From Argopecten irradians (Eukaryota > Mollusca > Bivalvia > Pectinida > Pectinidae): a DNA stretch of 64,000 bases. Below, piece by piece: positions 14,901 to 28,600 of the stretch; within the stretch, counting starts at the first letter, position 1, and each line of letters opens with the position of its first letter. Location: the NCBI RefSeq assembly GCF_041381155.1, contig NC_091137.1:27697351-27761350 (forward strand), written 5' to 3'. The notes under the pieces were generated by a model. That model searched no databases and was not told the origin of the DNA. It worked only from the letters and a program-made list of their open reading frames with translations. Position numbers and translations under genes: made by a program.

Positions 14901-17900
14901 GAGCAGGTACAAGTTGTTCTTTTCTTGAAGCGTACGACTGGAATATTGATATTGAAGTTTTTCATCGAAATTTCGTTTCAATTAAAAATCGTAATCGATT
15001 TATTTAAGCTGAAATTTGATAAAAATATACCTCATTTCATTTTGAAATATTTTACGTGTTGCTGTTATATCCGTAACTGTTTAAATAGAATACAGTCAGT
15101 TTTGAATTTGGAGTGTATCTTTCATATGGGTGCCGTCATTTTTGAAACGTTCAAACGCAGCACTCAATTACGCGGCATCGTATCAATTCTGTACAGCATG
15201 TAGGGATCCGAAATCACTCAGTCTCCTTTCAAAAAACAAGCATAGACCCATAAATAGTCGGTTATATATATTTTTTATACAACAATTAGTACTTAAAGGC
15301 CCCTTGACACTGGATGAAGACTCTACTACGACCTCCACGACCTCCACGACCATTAAGATCGTACCGAGATCTTGAAACTTATTGAAAACAATCTTCAGTG
15401 TGACTGTTATAACGACACTGATACGCTCCTACCGTGCACAAAAGCAGCTTTGCGCCACATTCTTTACGTCAACAGTACGTTCTTGGTACGATAATACCAC
15501 GACAAACCATGCTGCCAGTACGATATTATACGACTAGGCCCGGATGCTGCTACGCTCTAGAAGATCGTATCACGCTAGTATTCCGCTGCTTCCACGAGTA
15601 TCACGTTTGCGCTACGTTATTTCCACGACTTTGTCAAGACCCACCGACGTTTACTATATATACGATGTCTTTGAGCCTCTTCTCTCAGTTCTATTCTTTG
15701 CTGAGGAGGAAACACCTTAAAATGGGAAATCAAGCTTTGATGCACTTTGCGCTATTGGAAGGTATATTTTAAGCAGGATGTGAGTTGGTCACTGGCTGCA
15801 ACTAAGTTAAGGCTAGCGAAGTTGCAGGAGGTACTCTGTTTTAATGTGACTGCAATGACGGTCAAACGATAAATGATGGATGGCTTTGAAATAGTAACAA
15901 CGTAAAACGGTCGTGAGGGCCTCGTCGTGAGAACGCACCATGGTTCTCTTGATCGTAGTAAGGGCGGGAATTTCCGTAGGAGGCGCGTAGCGTAGACTTG
16001 TAGCTATCGTAGTTAGAACGTAGTCGTCGTAGTGTAAGCGTCAAGTGATCGTAGTTCGAACGCCAGACCAGCGTAGGGAGTGTTGCATCATAGTTTTGAC
16101 GACCAAGCCACGTGAGTCCTACTACGCTGCACCCGCTGCCACTACGCTCCGTCTACGATGTCACTACGGCCCTTAAGCACCACGACTTCGATACGTAAGT
16201 TTTGAACATGTTCAAAAATAGTCGTTGCACAACCACGCTCTACCACTTTATCGCGTGGAATGACGACCTACCTGCCAATAATACGCCCCTTAAGACCTCA
16301 TCAACGGTGTAACGACCTGCTACGATCTAAATGATTTTCTAAGTCGTAACGCGGTCTTCGTCTAGTGTGAAGGGGGTATAAACGGAAAGATATTTGGTTT
16401 CTAAAGTACTGATTTTCATCTTCCTTTACACCAGCCGAAATGGGGTCAGTGTTCCATGAGCACTGAGTTCACGACCTCCTGGCAGATTCATTGTGACTGT
16501 CCCGCAGGATTTACTGGCGTCGGCTGTGCCGAGGTATGGTTACCGTAGTACTCAATTTTAATATTAAGAAATTATAAACATAAGCTTGTGATGACAACGA
16601 GTTGAAATAAAACAGCCAAATATTACAGTTTGGTAAATTACACCAAATTTAAAACCAAATTGCCAATCGTGTCAAAATGAATTTGTTGATCTTGATGATT
16701 TGAAATCATTCAATAGTTCATTTAACTTATTCATACTCGTTTAGTAAGTTTAAACATATATCCATCAATTACGAATAACGTAAATATATTTTGCGAGGTC
16801 CAAATGGTGTTAAAACGCCTTGGTTGAAAACAAATATACCAGGGCGGATAACACCATATAGACCGAATCAAAAGCACTTGCCTTTCATGTTAGGTATGAA
16901 GGTTCTTGGACAAATATCAAAATGATTATATGAACTCACTTCAAGAAAGGAAATGCCCATTGTGCTCAAGATTTGGGCAATACAGTTTACAAAGACAATT
17001 GGCTCGGTGTTTCTTAAAATGGAAACACCGAGACGATATGCTTTATATCGATTTCAACGTGACAATAAATTAGCCAATGGGAAACAGTGGTAAAACCAGC
17101 AGGACATATCTTTTATATAACGATATTGTTAGTATATTCAGTATGTTTTGAATGCCATTATATACATAAAACATTCAACATATTTCAAAACATATCAACT
17201 AATGTTTCGTACCTACGTTTAGAGAGCCATATGCCACTATCTTATGTTAACAGACATGCCCGCAATGGACCTGGGGCAGTGCCTGCAGAGGAAACTGTAG
17301 CTGTAATGAGAATAACACAGCCTCATGTCTGTCGCAGACAGGACAGTGTCAGTGTAAACCAGGATTCTATGGTGATCAGTGTCAATCCGCCTGTCCGGAG
17401 GGACATTTCGGACCCAATTGTTTGAGTAAGTCGTTCTATATACATTTTCATGCAAATGCACAAAAGTTAAATTCAGTTCAAGTTTTCCTAAATAAAGCAA
17501 AAACAAATCAGATCGGTCAGTTTCTAGTGGCGATTCACATGAATTTTATCATAATCTGACATAAAGTATAGATTTGAATACGAATGATAGCTCATCTGGT
17601 CAATTTGAAATTTTGTTGGTTTAAATTGCTATAAGAAGTAATCAACTTACACAACATTAAATGTTAGTGTTATTCCAACAGACATTTTCATTTTCAGTTT
17701 CCTTTCCATACAAATGGTAAGATCTTTTTGTGACATATTTTACAACATTGGTGCTTTATTTTGGTGCTTTGTAGATTTGTGTAACTGCACGGGCGCCACT
17801 GATTGTGACAAGGCTACCGGGAAATGTCTGTGAGTAGAATTAAATATAATACTAAATACATCGAAATTAACAAGTCCTCCCGCAGAATGTCTGAAGATCA

Positions 17901-20900
17901 AACGTTATGATTAAGTCAAAAAGTCACCGAGGAGTTTTGACATCCGTTGATCACAATGAAGCCATTTTGTTTCGATAGATACGTATAACAGATACTAGTT
18001 GTTGAGCAATGGATAATTCTCCAAAAGGATGAGTGTCAATTTGGGCCCTCTGGTGGCCATAACCGATAAACATTATTTTTTTGTTTACAGATACCCGGGG
18101 GTTAGGACATCATGATATGACGTATGATTAAAGTCAGGTCGGAGTTCCTTGTGACTTATGAGGGGGGTTAAACAGGACGGGCAATCTTCTGTTTTGTCCC
18201 GTTTTGTTGGAACCAAATTACATTTTTGAATGTTTTTTTATGAATTATAGTGCATTTATATGTTAAAAATAACACATTTTGGAAAATATAACTTAGTATA
18301 AAAATAGGTCAAATTCTGTAAAATGCTTATTATGTAAGAAAACATTGTATCTGGTACCATAATATACCAGAAAAAAAGTTATATATCATATTAGATTGCA
18401 TCGAACAATACATTTTTATATTATACACTTAGGTAAAAAATATTACATTGTGGATGAGATGGAATTGGGGAGGGGGAGAAGGGGGGAGGAGGAGGATGAT
18501 TTTTTTATGTTTTAAACTTTGAAACACCAATTAATGTATTGCTATGTTTAGAAGTAAGATAAACTGACTCGAATGGTATTATTTTTCTGAAATAAATCGC
18601 ATTTGAGAGAATGTAATTATATATAATACAATGCATATTTAAAACATTAACAAAATCATTATTGCATTTGAAAATTTTATAGAAACGTTTTTGAGCAAGT
18701 ATATGACCCTCTGAATACATAAGCAAAACATTTATTGGTGTTCTAAAGTTTCAAAAATAAAAATCTCTCACCTCTCCTCCCTGCTCCCCCTCCCCAATCT
18801 TTTCTAATCCACATTGTTCTTTGCCTAAGTTTATAATATGCAAATATATTGCTCAATGCAATGTAATATAATGTATATAGTATTTTGTCAGGTATATTAT
18901 GGCACCAGATGAGCTTTATTCTTAAATAATTGACATTTATCAAAATTAGGTCACTGTGACCTATTTTTTGACAATAAGATATATTTTCCAAAATCTTCGA
19001 ATTTTAACATATAAATTCATTATAATTCATAAAAAATAATCGAAATATATAATTTGGTTCGAACAAAACGGGGCAAAACAGAAAATTACCCCTCCTGTTT
19101 AACCCCCCCCCCCCATAACTCACAAGGGACTCCGACCTGACCTTAATAATATGTCATATTATGATGTCCTAACCCCCGGGTATCTGCAAACAAAAAATAA
19201 TGCTTATCGGTCATGGCCACCAGAGGGCCCAAATTAACAATCATCCTTTGTTATCTATTTTTACTCATAACCATTTTGACCTTCAAATACTTTTATCTGG
19301 TTGTATTGATCGCAATAAAGAATCTTGCTCATTGTACAATCGAATTTATACTTATAGATTTCAAAACACATAAACATCATCAATGACTTTTTTTACTTGA
19401 CTTGTAAATATGATTTAAAATAACTGTTAAAAAATAAAACAAAATTATCCTTATTTACACATATAGTGTTCTAAAACTGACCGAAGCTACATGTATGCAC
19501 CAGATTCGATAGGTTTTATTATATATTACATATCATTATATTTATCATACTATTTAGAATATATCATTGATACATTTATCTCGTATATTTATTTAAAGTA
19601 ATGACAAGAGTAAATCTGTATCAATATCATTTCAATTTTCTACAAAACTTTGTATCTATCACTAAAAAACATGAATGCAGCAGTCATGGAGAATTACTGA
19701 ATCCTACGGGTTGATGACCACCAGCTTATTAGCAAACATGGATTTTCTGGTCTGTATCCTGAGGGTGAAGGTAATTCCATCATGATTACTGTGTTCTCAT
19801 TTCTTTATTATTATACTTCTTGAAAAAACAAAATTACTGGCCTTGTATTGATATAAAATCTAGTATTGTCATTTCTGATGATTTTTTTTCTATATACACT
19901 TCCTGAAACTATACTGTTACACCATTAAAAAGTGTTCACTTAATTTGTATACATACATTTAGTTAGCAGGGAAAGAACTTACACAGGTAACGCCTATTGT
20001 TCACAATCCTTTTCAATTTAATTGAAATAAAATTTTGTTGAAAAAATAATCAATATATTGTAAACCGTCCTATCGCTTCAGTGATATGTTACATTGGTAG
20101 ATGCAAACCCGGATGGTATGGTCACGGCTGTAGCTTTCCTTGTCCGCCGGGAATGTGGGGACGGAACTGTTCAGAGCAATGCGATTGTAACCACGGGTCA
20201 TGTGACCCAGTTTATGGGACTTGTGACTGTAAACCAGGATACAAGCTGCGTAAGTAAAACGTTTTAGTGTTTCGAAATTATGGAGAATTATAAAATCATG
20301 TGTATGTTTTAGGCTAGTCATTGTTTGATAGTCATTTTGCTCTACCAATAATTATGTACATTGTAACACCGAAATTAGTATGCAATAATTCTTTCTGCGC
20401 TTTACGTTTCTTATTATAATGGAAGTTGAAGAATAAATGATCAACCAGGTCATCAACTTTCAGATAATATGTATTACAATAATCATGAATAATAAAGAGA
20501 ATTTTCCTCGTAGAATTCTGTGCAGACAAGTGTGACCCCGGGGAGTTTGGACCCAACTGTATGTTTAGATGTGACTGCAATGGCCAAAGCTGTGATCCTA
20601 TGTCTGGCGTGTGTGATTGCGATAGTGGCTTTACTGGTCATAAGTGTGACCAGGTCAGTATCTTTCGTGTATAAAAATTGACAAGGTTCGGAAATAACTG
20701 CACTTGATATTTCTCGGTTTCATAAAATGATGTTGTATTTCCCTAATACGCTGCCTTAATTTTGGAAAGTACATCGTCTACAATTCACATTGAATAAAAT
20801 ACAGTAGAGACCTTCAGAAGGAGGTTCTTCTTATATGTATTTTCCGTACTCCGTACGCCCGGAATACGTCCTTATTCTCATTTATGGTGCTGAGCTGACC

Positions 20901-22654
20901 TAAAATGTCAATTTCATAACTGTTTGAACAAAAAGAATTCACATTGAATAAAATACAGTAGAGACCTTCAGAAGGAGGTTCTTCTTATATGTATTTTCCG
21001 TACTCCGTACGCCCGGAATACGTCCTTATTCTCATTTATGGTGCTGAGCTGACCTAAAATGTCAATTTCATAACTGTTTGAACAAAAAGAATGAATGTTA
21101 ACATTATGATAATGAAGGTCATGTTTTTCCTTATCAAGCCTTGTCCATACAACAAATTCGGTAAACACTGCCAGCAGACTTGCAACTGTCTGGCAGACTT
21201 TGATTGCGACCATCAGACGGGAGCTTGTATTTGTGGATCAGGCTATCTGGGGGCCCACTGTGATCAGCCGTGCCCACAGGGAACGTGAGTCTACTTGTTT
21301 TAAACAACCAGTGGTTCTGCTTTTGTTTGATATTTCATTAAAGTTGTATTTCTGGTAATTTTCACTGTAACGATATATTGCTTAAACATTTGATATTTGA
21401 ACATGCACATGTAACTTATTAATTAAGCTCCCCAAAAGAATATGTCGGCCTATCAGAGCGCCGAAATCTAGGGATCATATATACCTGGTTTTGAATACAG
21501 CGCCTTCAATCACCGCCATGTTCAGCACTTTCGGCTTTTGTCGGCATTCCGAATCGTACCACGTGACTTATGTCCACACGTCCTGCACGTGGTGATCCAG
21601 GTAACTAGCGTAAGCGCACATGTGTTTGTTTACGTTTTCCTTCTGGTTAATATGAGCAAATCGTGCTGGTATATGTCCACAGAGCGAGTATTTGAACCAT
21701 CTAATTCACACATTGCCGTAATTCAATACTGTGTGTATCAAATTTTGTAATGTGCAAGCATTATTTTCTTTGTAGATCCAGTCTGCTGAGGTCGACCGTA
21801 TGTTTTGTTTATGAAAAAAATTGTTGCGTTTGGTTTCACAACTCTCGTGTTACTTCGAGATAGTCGCGACGATGTTCGGAAGAGTTCGGAATGATTCGGC
21901 ATCTTTCGAGCTTATTTTTGACGTGTACACGTTAAAAAAGATTTTCTACTTCTATGATTAAAGATACTTCCAGTGCTGCAACTTTATAAAAAGTGGTAAA
22001 AGTAGAAAGTTTAAACATACCAACGTACCAATCGTGGCATAATTGCTCTGCAAGCAAGAGTCACATTGATTTCTTTGAAAAAAATATCGATCAGTACCGA
22101 CTTTAAAAGACAGAAAACTCAGTAAAATCCAAATACAGATACTGATTTAAGGGTGTGTAACGTAAGAAATCAGGGTACTGTTTTACAAGAGTAAGAATTG
22201 ATTAAACGGAGATGTTGGAAAATAATAGTTTGGGTAACATTAGGCATCCAACCCGTATGATCGGTTTAGCAATATAAACGAAGTAATTATTCTACACGTT
22301 ATGTGCCATTATTCCTATTTTAAAATATATTTTTCATATGGAAACATCAAGCTTCAACCAACGATTTGTTACAGAAGATGAAAAAATATTTAATCGTTGG
22401 TTTTATATTTAAAATATCACTGGGAATGATTTATTGTTGTATAAAGTATAAAATCATTTATGTGATCATGCTAATAATACTTTGGGAAGAACTTCAGTTT
22501 TGTTATAAGCAAACATTTTTATCGACTTTACTATGTGGAATGACACCTACAAATTCAAAAAATGTTTTGAACATCTTGTTAAAACATGTTTTCGACGAGG
22601 TTTTGTACAAATTATGTTATCAATATTCTCCTGTGATTTGTATTACTAGTATTT

Positions 22655-22694
<40 letters not shown>

Positions 22695-25600
22695 TAATTA
22701 TTGATGCATTTTAATGTTTACCATTTTGTGAAGGTATGGGGTGAATTGTCAGAAGCACTGTCCATGTCAGATGAACCAGACAGAGAAATGTGAGACGGAC
22801 ACTGGACTATGTACCTGCAAGCCAGGCTTCATTGGTGATGACTGTTCACTCTCCTGCCCTATCGGGTTCTTTGGGTCTGGATGCTCATCCACTTGTAACT
22901 GCCATATCAACGCTCAATGTGATAAGGTGCTTATACGGGAATATTTTGCAATATTTCGAAGGTGATTTGTTTTATTAAAAGAACATACAGAAAAATCGCC
23001 ATACATTTCCTTGATTTATCAGTTTTAGAAAACTCAGAATATGTGATATGGCTATTATTTACCCATAATCAGCTATGTAATAATGATCAACGGAAATATA
23101 AGTAAATAAGTCAAAATTCTGAATGCGAATATCATTGATGAATCTCATGGTAGAATAATATTTGCAAATAAACAGTAAGCATATCATCCAAAAGTCGTTG
23201 AATAATTTTCAGGATATTTATAGTGTAAATGGCGTTTGGCATAAAATCAAACAATTTGATTAAAATAATTAATAGACATCTTCCTTAATATTTACGTACT
23301 TACTTTTTGTAAAAAAATCTCTATTATATCGTTATCAGGCTTTGTACTCATAAACTTGAGAATGGATAATTAATTTTTTTCTATGTATAATGATTGACCA
23401 TGCTTTATAAATATGTTTCAGTTCTGATCAAATTTCGTTTTTGTATTTTTTTCTCGGATTGCTTTTTCTTTATTTCTTTAAAGGTTACTGGGGCGTGTAC
23501 TTGTCCCCCTGGTTGGACAGGGTCAGGATGTGAGAACGCCTGTCCGGACCCTTACTACGGCAACTGTTCAACATCCTGTTCTAGTTGTAATATTGGATTC
23601 TGTGACAAAGCCACTGGGCAGTGCCGTTCATGTCCGGTATCTATATACACTTTATACTTATTTTTTATTCATAAGCATGTGATAGACTTAATAGCTATTT
23701 TATATTCATAACTATGAAATACACTTAATAATTATTGTACATTCATAACCATGAAATACACTAAATACTTATTTTATGTTTATAACCATGAAATACACTT
23801 ATATACTTATTTTATATTCATAATCATGAAATACACTTAATAGTTTTTTTTATATATTTATAACCATGAAATACACTAAATACTAATTTTATATTCATAA
23901 CCATGAAATACGCTTATATACTTATTTTATATTCATAAACATGTGACAGACTTATTTAATATTTAATATCAGTTTCTGTATAATTTATATTGTTTCAGAT
24001 CTAAGGTCAGTACTTATATATTATGCTTGTCATATAGTCTCGGCCACCCTATGACATGATAATTGTTTTATTATTAATCAGTTAATTTAAACACATTTTG
24101 TACTTCTCTCTTGAGACACCAATTTTGATATAATTAGTCATTATCATATTTTTGATACTCAATTATCAGGGACCTACCTGTCAATGTTCCGAAGGTTTCT
24201 ATGGAAACAGATGTCAACAACAATGCAATTGTTTCCATGGACATTGCTCTGACACTGGAGATTGTGTGTGTAGTCCTGGCTGGCATGGAGATTTCTGTGA
24301 CCAGCAATGTCCTACAGGTATGTACTATGGAATATTGTGTAAGAATACGTTTGTTAAGGGTATGTGCGATTCAAATCGTTGTAGCAGGCAAGAGATTATT
24401 AATGTTTTCCAGTCTTCTGGAAATTTTATTGAAATTATAAATTTTGAAAAACAACACAAGCATATATCTATACCAATGCCAATTTATAACAAACACAGAG
24501 AAAAAAACCAGTGTATGCAGCAATGAAAGAAATGTTAATAATGATAAACAATACATTAATTCAAAACAAAAACACTTATTATATATAAACCTAATTCTCC
24601 TTACAATGTAAATAATGTTATCCATAATCGTTTAAAACAATGAACAAATTTCAAAACTTTATTGACAGACCACTACGGATCTGGGTGTAATCTCACATGT
24701 CACTGTGATCATGGGCATTGTCACCAAGAAATCGGTACCTGTATCTGTGATCCTGGTTACCATGGTGATCATTGTGATCAACCGTGTACTGTAAGTATCT
24801 ACTATGATCAGTTACATCACGTTAAATTGAAGTGTATGCAGCTTTTAATGTTTATATTCATATTTGATAATGATTTTATGATAAAATTGATAGATTTGAC
24901 ATCAATAATGAAGTAACCGCTGTATGAATAGCCATTATCCGTGACCACTTACACGCTAATTGTAATGTCACAATGATAAAGACGTCAAAATAAGCAGATG
25001 TCAGTTCACGCATTGGTGAACGCTAACTGAGTTTGGTAAGGTTGCATAGTGGGCTTGCAGTAAAATGTAAATATATGCATTTGTTCGTTCTAACCTTATC
25101 TCTATATAGTTTATTCTTGACTATTATGTATTAACAGTTCGGGGCATTTAACAAAAACTATGATATTGTGATGAGAACCCAGATTTCTGCAAACATTATT
25201 GGTCAACAGCTCTATACATTTGGTTAAACAGAACACGACCTACGGACCTAATTGTCGGCGTCAATGTCTTTCCTGTGGTAGATTCTCCGACGGCACGTGC
25301 GACCCAGTTTTAGGACACTGTCATTGTAATCCCGGTTATACCGGAGTACTATGTACCCAGCCTTGCACTACTGGCAAGTTCGGTGTGAATTGTTCTCAAA
25401 CGTGTGCGTAAGTAACACATGTAACATTACACCAATATCATATTAAAGGTACGAACTTGTATACTGTATTTGGATTGCAGAAGGCTATGAAATAGGTTAC
25501 CGATTTAAGAAAAATATACAGATAAGAATTTACTATTTTTTACAAAACAAATATTTAATATAAATAGGTAACAAATGTTTGATATAATCACGTTTAACAA

Positions 25601-28600
25601 ATATTTTATATGAATAGGTTCTAACTTACATTTCACCGAGGATTAGTTGTGTCAGTATAGTTAAAGATTGGTTCCCGCGTATGTAAAAAAAAAATCAACA
25701 ACGAAACCGAAAAATTATTACTATGTACGTTTCTTGTGGATCTACTACACAAAATCAAACAATAAAAATGGTATCGAATTCTGCAGTATTACTCCACAGT
25801 CATTAGTTATCTCACGTGATCATTTCATTCCAGTCAGATATCGATAAGCGAAATTGGGTTCAAAAGGCCTAGGGCAGAGGTGATGGTTACAGGAGAAATA
25901 TCTTGTTAGTGTTGTTACTCTTATGCATATAAATAGTGGACTTTATTACTGGACACATACCATGTTAATTTCACGTCGATAATCCTCAAATAATATGATT
26001 TTTCTATGATCCAGTAGATATTAGCTTCGTCTGGAGGCCAACAAGGGGTAATAATAAAATGCACAAACAAGGGGTAATAATAAAATGCACAAATAATTTT
26101 ATAAAACATCAGAAAGAAGCTGCTGGAAAAAGTAATTATATGGTAAAATATACAGTTCGCCTTATTATGCAGTAATTATATAATTAGACAGCTGTCTGTA
26201 CGAATATATACATGTACATAATTCGTATCTGCTTTCATGGACGATCAAGGAAGAAAAAACTAGAAATAGGCACTTATGTAGACGCCGTTAAAATAACTTA
26301 CTAACTAACTATATTCTATTACGTATATGTATATGCACATAATGTATATACGGCCGGTAATGTAATGTAGTTTGTGTGTATCATCATTCTATTTATTAGT
26401 TAAAAAGTAATTGGATTATGACATACATGTACTTTCTGTCTTTCCTGTTTATGTTAAGGTAGCTCCATAATTTTGGGAAAATCCGTGTCATTTTTTTCTA
26501 ACAGGTCTTGTTTTCTTGCATTTTTCTTTTTCTTGCAGATTTCAAGTCTGTAAGGAAAAATGGGTGTTCCCGAACGGTTTTTTGAGACATTTGAGCTTGA
26601 TATATACCATCCGTGGAAAATTTCTTTACAAAAATATTTTCAAAATTATTGAGTTCCATTGCATACATGCCAAAAAGGAGTTTACATCAGTTGTTACAGT
26701 ATATGTAATATAAAATTATAATTATCTAACGAGTTTGATAAAGTCCCTATTACCTAGCCACACTTGAAGGATTTTATTTATTGCGTAACTAGTATTGGTT
26801 GGAATATAACCAAACATTATAATTTTGATTCTTTATAAAATTGGCGAAATCAGGCTCGAATTAGATGTTTCCGTCTACCACCAAAACAATCGTGCGACGT
26901 CATATTTTGATAGTGACATAATTATTAGCTGTGATGTTTTAATTATGGTATTAGACAGATGTCTAAACGAATTGTATGTCATTGCTGAACGGACCAGATA
27001 AGTGATTATGTATTTTAATTGCTTTATAGATGTGAAAGAGGGACATGCCGTCCAACTGACGGGTTCTGTTATTGTCCTGATGGATGGACAGGCAGACAGT
27101 GTAACTTAAAGGTCTGTAGTATAAAGTTAAAATAATAGGACATTAATCTATTGGGTTTTTGTTGTTGGTTTTTTGTCTTCTTTTGGCTCTATTTTGTATA
27201 TTTTTTATTTACTTCTTTTTATTAAAACTTGATGATAAAGGTATTCAGAAAATATTATGTCATATACTCACATGTATTTTGTTGCAAGTTCTCAACATAT
27301 AAGTGCTATTGTAATTCATGCATCGTGTTAAAAGCTAATATTTAAACCAGAAAAGTCCGTTATTCCTTTCAGTGAAGCATTGACTACCGAAATAAATCAC
27401 AAAGAATAATGATATCGGAATTTAGAAAATTAAGTACGGGATTTTGTACATTTCCATCATAGTATAATTGCTATCATATTAACACATAACTATCAATATG
27501 CAATATAAAATGACATATCCGCTGTACTTAGTAGCAATGTGTTAGTATTTTCTGTATTTTCAGTGTCCATCGGGTACCTGGGGCTATAATTGTACCAATA
27601 AATGTGATTGCGGTTCCAATAGTAACGGATGTGATTCCGTCACTGGCCAGTGTCAATGTTTGCCTGGGTTTAGTGGAGGTCGGTATGCTCGTCTATTAAA
27701 CAAAACTAAAACAGTAATCAATATGAGAGATATTAGATAATAATGATATCTGATAAGTGATGTGTAGCTATTTGTTACTAAGGCTTAAAATCCAAACACT
27801 TCTATACTGTATTTTACAGGAGAAATATCAACAGTTTTGATTTGAAAATTGATAAATTTATCAATATGAAAATACAGACACCAAGGATTAAGGGATTTAT
27901 TACAACTTATTAATACTATCAAGGAATTATGTTAATAACAGGTAATGACATTAAAACTGTTATATTTAATGGAATTGAGGGATAATATATACATTTCTGA
28001 GGTGATATTTTTTTCAGTTGACTGCCGCGAAAGTTGCAAAGACGGTATGTATGGACAGAACTGTTCTTCACCGTGTCGCTGCTTTTCCATTGGGTATAGT
28101 GTATGCAGTCCTCTAGATGGTTCCTGTCAGTGTCGACCTGGCTACACCGGAGACTTCTGTGAGAGCGGTACGTATATTACTTGAGCCAAGTTAAGGAAAG
28201 TCCATGCAGATTGTCACCTTATCTTCTTTTAAGTTTTACATTGGGGAATTCTGGTTTAATGAAATTGAAACTCGTTTCAGATCTGATTATACTCCTTAAT
28301 TCTTAATGAAAAAGACATAGATTTAAGCATTGAACGTCTTTCAGTTGGCATTCATAGCCAATATAAATACCAACTGGACAGCGGAAAATCCTAGCATACT
28401 TCATATTGAAGTTGCCACTGTTCAGTTGGCATTCATATTGGTTATGAATGCCAACTGAAAGACGTTCAATGTCTATAAATGTATTTACATTTGGTTACAA
28501 TTTTTGCATTTATAATGAATTAATCATTCGTTATCGTCAAGGATGGAACAGCCATTTGAACAGTCGTTTTCCGTGATCGCTGGCATGACAATTGTGACGT

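Noticed and set aside
15434-15772. 112-codon frame inside the TIR element
   Set aside because: No transposase motif; the frame exists because the segment is GC-rich.
22366-22656. 96-codon plus-strand frame
   Set aside because: AT-rich intron sequence ending at the poly(T) run; Ile/Lys/Leu-rich translation without motif.
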